A DNA stretch of 64,000 bases from Corbicula japonica (lineage: Eukaryota > Mollusca > Bivalvia > Venerida > Cyrenidae). Below, piece by piece: positions 61,531-64,000 of this stretch. The position numbers were made by a program, and so were the translations under genes. The stretch spans positions 8,887,380 through 8,951,379 of the forward strand of contig JAZAYU010000010.1 of the NCBI GenBank assembly GCA_038501625.1, given 5' to 3'. The notes beneath the pieces are model-generated. The model was given only the letters and a program-made list of their open reading frames with translations. It was not told where the DNA came from and did not search any database. Numbering within the stretch: the stretch's first letter is position 1; every line of letters starts with the position of its first letter.

Positions 61531-64000
61531 TCTCTTGTTTTTTTTGTTGTTTGTTCTCCAACCTTCAAGACCTGTAACTGTAAAAAGTTCCCCTGTACAT
61601 TCAAGTAGTGTTGATATCAGTAACGTCCTTTAAAGGTCGTTGAACACCATACTTGTGTACTATTGTAAAGGTACTTATAAAAATACTTGTGTTTCAATAT
61701 TTCGGCTAGTTTTAAAACCGGTGGTTTTAATATCCCAGCCAATGTAGATTTGGATATTGCTGACTTAATCCAAGGACGTATTCCCTGCTTTTTAAATTTT
61801 GCCTTTGCCTTTCTATGTGATAGGCAGGATTTGTATTCTCGGATCCCCTGCCAGTTTCTATGCTGTTTAGTTCCGTCAATTGTTTTCACGTTAAGGGCAA
61901 AACAATTCTTTTATCTGAGGACCATACCCTGCTTAACATGGAATGGTATTCGTCATAACATAAGCATTGAAGGTTCCATGTACACCGCGATATGCACATC
62001 ATTGTTTGGGATGGCTCGAAATTGTGCTGTTTATTGGTGTAAAAGTTGCTCTTAACCCGGAGCTAGGCGTTGGCAGTAATACGATTTTCATTACTGCCTA
62101 TGAACGAGCTCAATTAAAACGAGCATGAAATATTTCCATATTTGTTGTGTTCTGTAGCTTTCAAAGTTCCATTTTCATCTATTTATAACAGTTAATGATA
62201 TCCATTTAAAAGGTATTTCCAATACTGTAAACTTATTTTCAAGAAATTTAGTATGAATAAAAAACTAATTATAGTTCCTTTACTTGGTTTTATTCGTCAG
62301 TGCAAAACAGTTTATTATCCAGGTTAAAAAAATGGAATCCAGCTGTACATTTCTACTATCCATTGTTAATATGGCAATAAGAGTTTATTTATTACTTTTA
62401 TGGCTATACATGTATATTTAGCAGAAGAAGCTAAAAGCTTTCGATCATTGTACTCTTTCTTTGAATTGGAAATAGAAATTTCATGTTGAATGATCAATTT
62501 ACTGCAAACTGTTTTGCGTTTATAGATTCTTGACCTATAACTTTTTATTCGATGAATATAAATATATATGAATAAAAATAGCTTCACTTTAGTTAAATAA
62601 TATTATATCGCTGTTGGATATATTCCAATATTTCCTTTTCCACCCCCAAGTGCTTTGGTTTTTGTTGTTCTTACTATGGTAAGCGGTTTGCACAATTAAT
62701 ATGTAATCGGACTGAAATCTATATACAGTAAAACCCCTCATTAATTAAGACCACCCCGAAATTAAGAACATGTCGCTAATAAGACCTCTATTCTGATGTC
62801 CCATTTTGCAGTTATGCACTATTTTATACCCCTATATAAAGACCACATCACTATTAAAACCACTTTTTCCGGGGTAGTAATTTTAGATATCGGATTGATT
62901 GTTCAAACCGCTTGCCATTATCTTACTAATGAGAGCACGTTATGTAATGTGCAGCAGAAATTCATAACTTGGAAATATAGTCCTAAATGGAAAATAAAAT
63001 ATTACTTTTAATATTAATCTATTTTAAGTGTTTCTAATTTAATATCTTGAGAATAAATTAACAGGAAAAATAAAAGGAAGTCAATGAAATCCATAAAAAT
63101 AGGATTAGGATTAAAAAGGTAACTAATTTGAATAATATTCAATAAAAATGTCAATCTGCAGAGATAAAAACACATTAAGCAAGAAAGATATGGTTAACAC
63201 TGTTATCTCAGTAATGGTATGCTGCCCCAACTTTTATAACACTGTGACTTCCTATTATAGATGAATAAAAGTTAAACGTACAACGTGTAAAAATTATATG
63301 TAGTGTATACAGTTAGGCTATATTAAATAGTTAACCCATGAGTAATCGTTAGGTGAAAGTGTAACTTTTTTCCCATTTTCTAACGTGGCTTTCCACTGCC
63401 GATACGGTTTGAATCAATAGCTTTCCAGTTGATACACCAAACAATAGATCATCGAGTTTTGACTCCAGACAAAGTCATTAAAATGTCCTTTCTTTATATC
63501 CTGTTTTTGACGAAGGTACGGTCTCGTACATTTACGACAATTTTCCTCTGGGTGGATGTTGCTCTGTGACGTGAGGTGTCAATAAAATTTGACTTCGTAG
63601 AACAACAAACACATTCTCTGTCCAACAAAAACTGCCTAAATGGTGGTACTACGCGTATAATTATCATATCACAGCATTAAAAAACTAAATTAGTACTTTA
63701 ATCAGTATTTTTCTTTTAAAGTCAGTATTCAGATGACTAAGTTTTCAGACATTATCATATTTAAAGAATTGAGTATAACAACAAGAGGCTTTAGTTTATG
63801 TAAAAACCAACAACAACAACATTTACCATAATACAACTGCCGTTGGATCTCTATGACGAGTAAACAAGTCCAAGAAATAAACGAAAATTCATCCAACACG
63901 TGATCAACATCGTCTTTCCTCGAAGCAATGTAAACATGCTTTCATTGAAAACCAAGACGTACTGTCGTTTCGGAACACTTTTCGTTACTCTCGTCAGTCC
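61531..64000. other. Intergenic sequence downstream of ACSM
   Basis: No gene I can support. Open frames at 61687-62055 (+) and 61617-61889 (-) overlap each other and match nothing I recognise. An AAGACCAC repeat (CAGTAAAACCCCTCATTAAT) sits at 62726-62890. The last 650 bp could be the upstream region of a neighbouring gene, but nothing shows it. Confidence 0.5.

Noticed and set aside
61617..62055. Overlapping frames of 122 aa (+) and 90 aa (-)
   Set aside because: They overlap on opposite strands and neither shows a domain, splice context or family resemblance. Left unassigned.
1..64000. Autonomous transposase, reverse transcriptase or Rep/helicase genes
   Set aside because: None seen. All mobile sequences here appear non-autonomous.

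Overview
This window is animal nuclear DNA. It is AT-rich, has long introns with small phase-matched exons and GT-AG splice sites, and is crowded with interspersed repeats. Several repeats combine terminal hairpins with a core of 145-185 bp tandem units, the 'pearl' / helentron-associated / tandem-repeat-containing MITE architecture described from bivalves. A bivalve mollusc, perhaps a venerid-type clam, is therefore the best guess; the organism is inferred, not proven. I saw no prokaryotic or viral genes. All translations, junctions and copy counts were made by eye.

Two protein-coding genes are supported, both on the + strand. (1) 1-17.5 kb is the 3' part of a casein kinase I delta/epsilon gene. 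Its kinase domain lies off the left edge. The window holds two candidate alternative terminal coding exons, at 6788-7062 and 17283-17515. Both are entered in phase 1, both end in their own stop, both carry a basic K/R-x-x-T-R-L motif and both carry an S-x-I-P tetrapeptide. (2) 24.9-59.9 kb is a complete medium-chain acyl-CoA synthetase (ACSM family) gene of 16 exon positions. It predicts a protein of 583 or 585 aa with a probable mitochondrial presequence and all adenylation motifs. Exon position 9 exists twice (43390-43518 and 44517-44651). Both copies are phase 0/0, both are open, and they share about 40% identity over the same protein segment, so they look like mutually exclusive exons that swap part of the nucleotide/acyl pocket. 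Intron 3 uses a GC donor, and the donor of exon 7 lies flush with a repeat.

Repeats dominate the rest. A TTAA-flanked MITE of about 234 bp (called M here) is present in roughly 40 intact or decayed copies. It is built as two side-by-side hairpins whose arms can also pair long-range. A second foldback MITE of about 140 bp (FB1) has about 12 copies. At least six families of helentron-like elements (HLE) share a 5' hairpin, a tandem core containing a CATAACTCT...AGTTAT stem, and a 3' hairpin; most end in CTCTTGT. One HLE is nested inside another beside an 870 bp simple-sequence tract (8.06-12.41 kb), and another interrupts one copy of a 427 bp tandem duplication (4.3-6.5 kb). There are also three tRNA-related SINEs, a pogo-like MITE, several smaller TIR elements and an 86 bp satellite grown from an M element (57.1-57.65 kb).

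Layout: 1-17.5 kb, CK1 3' end with repeats; 17.5-24.9 kb, intergenic repeats; 24.9-61.5 kb, ACSM gene including a repeat-bearing 3' UTR with a poly(A) signal at 61513; 61.5-64 kb, intergenic with no gene I can support.
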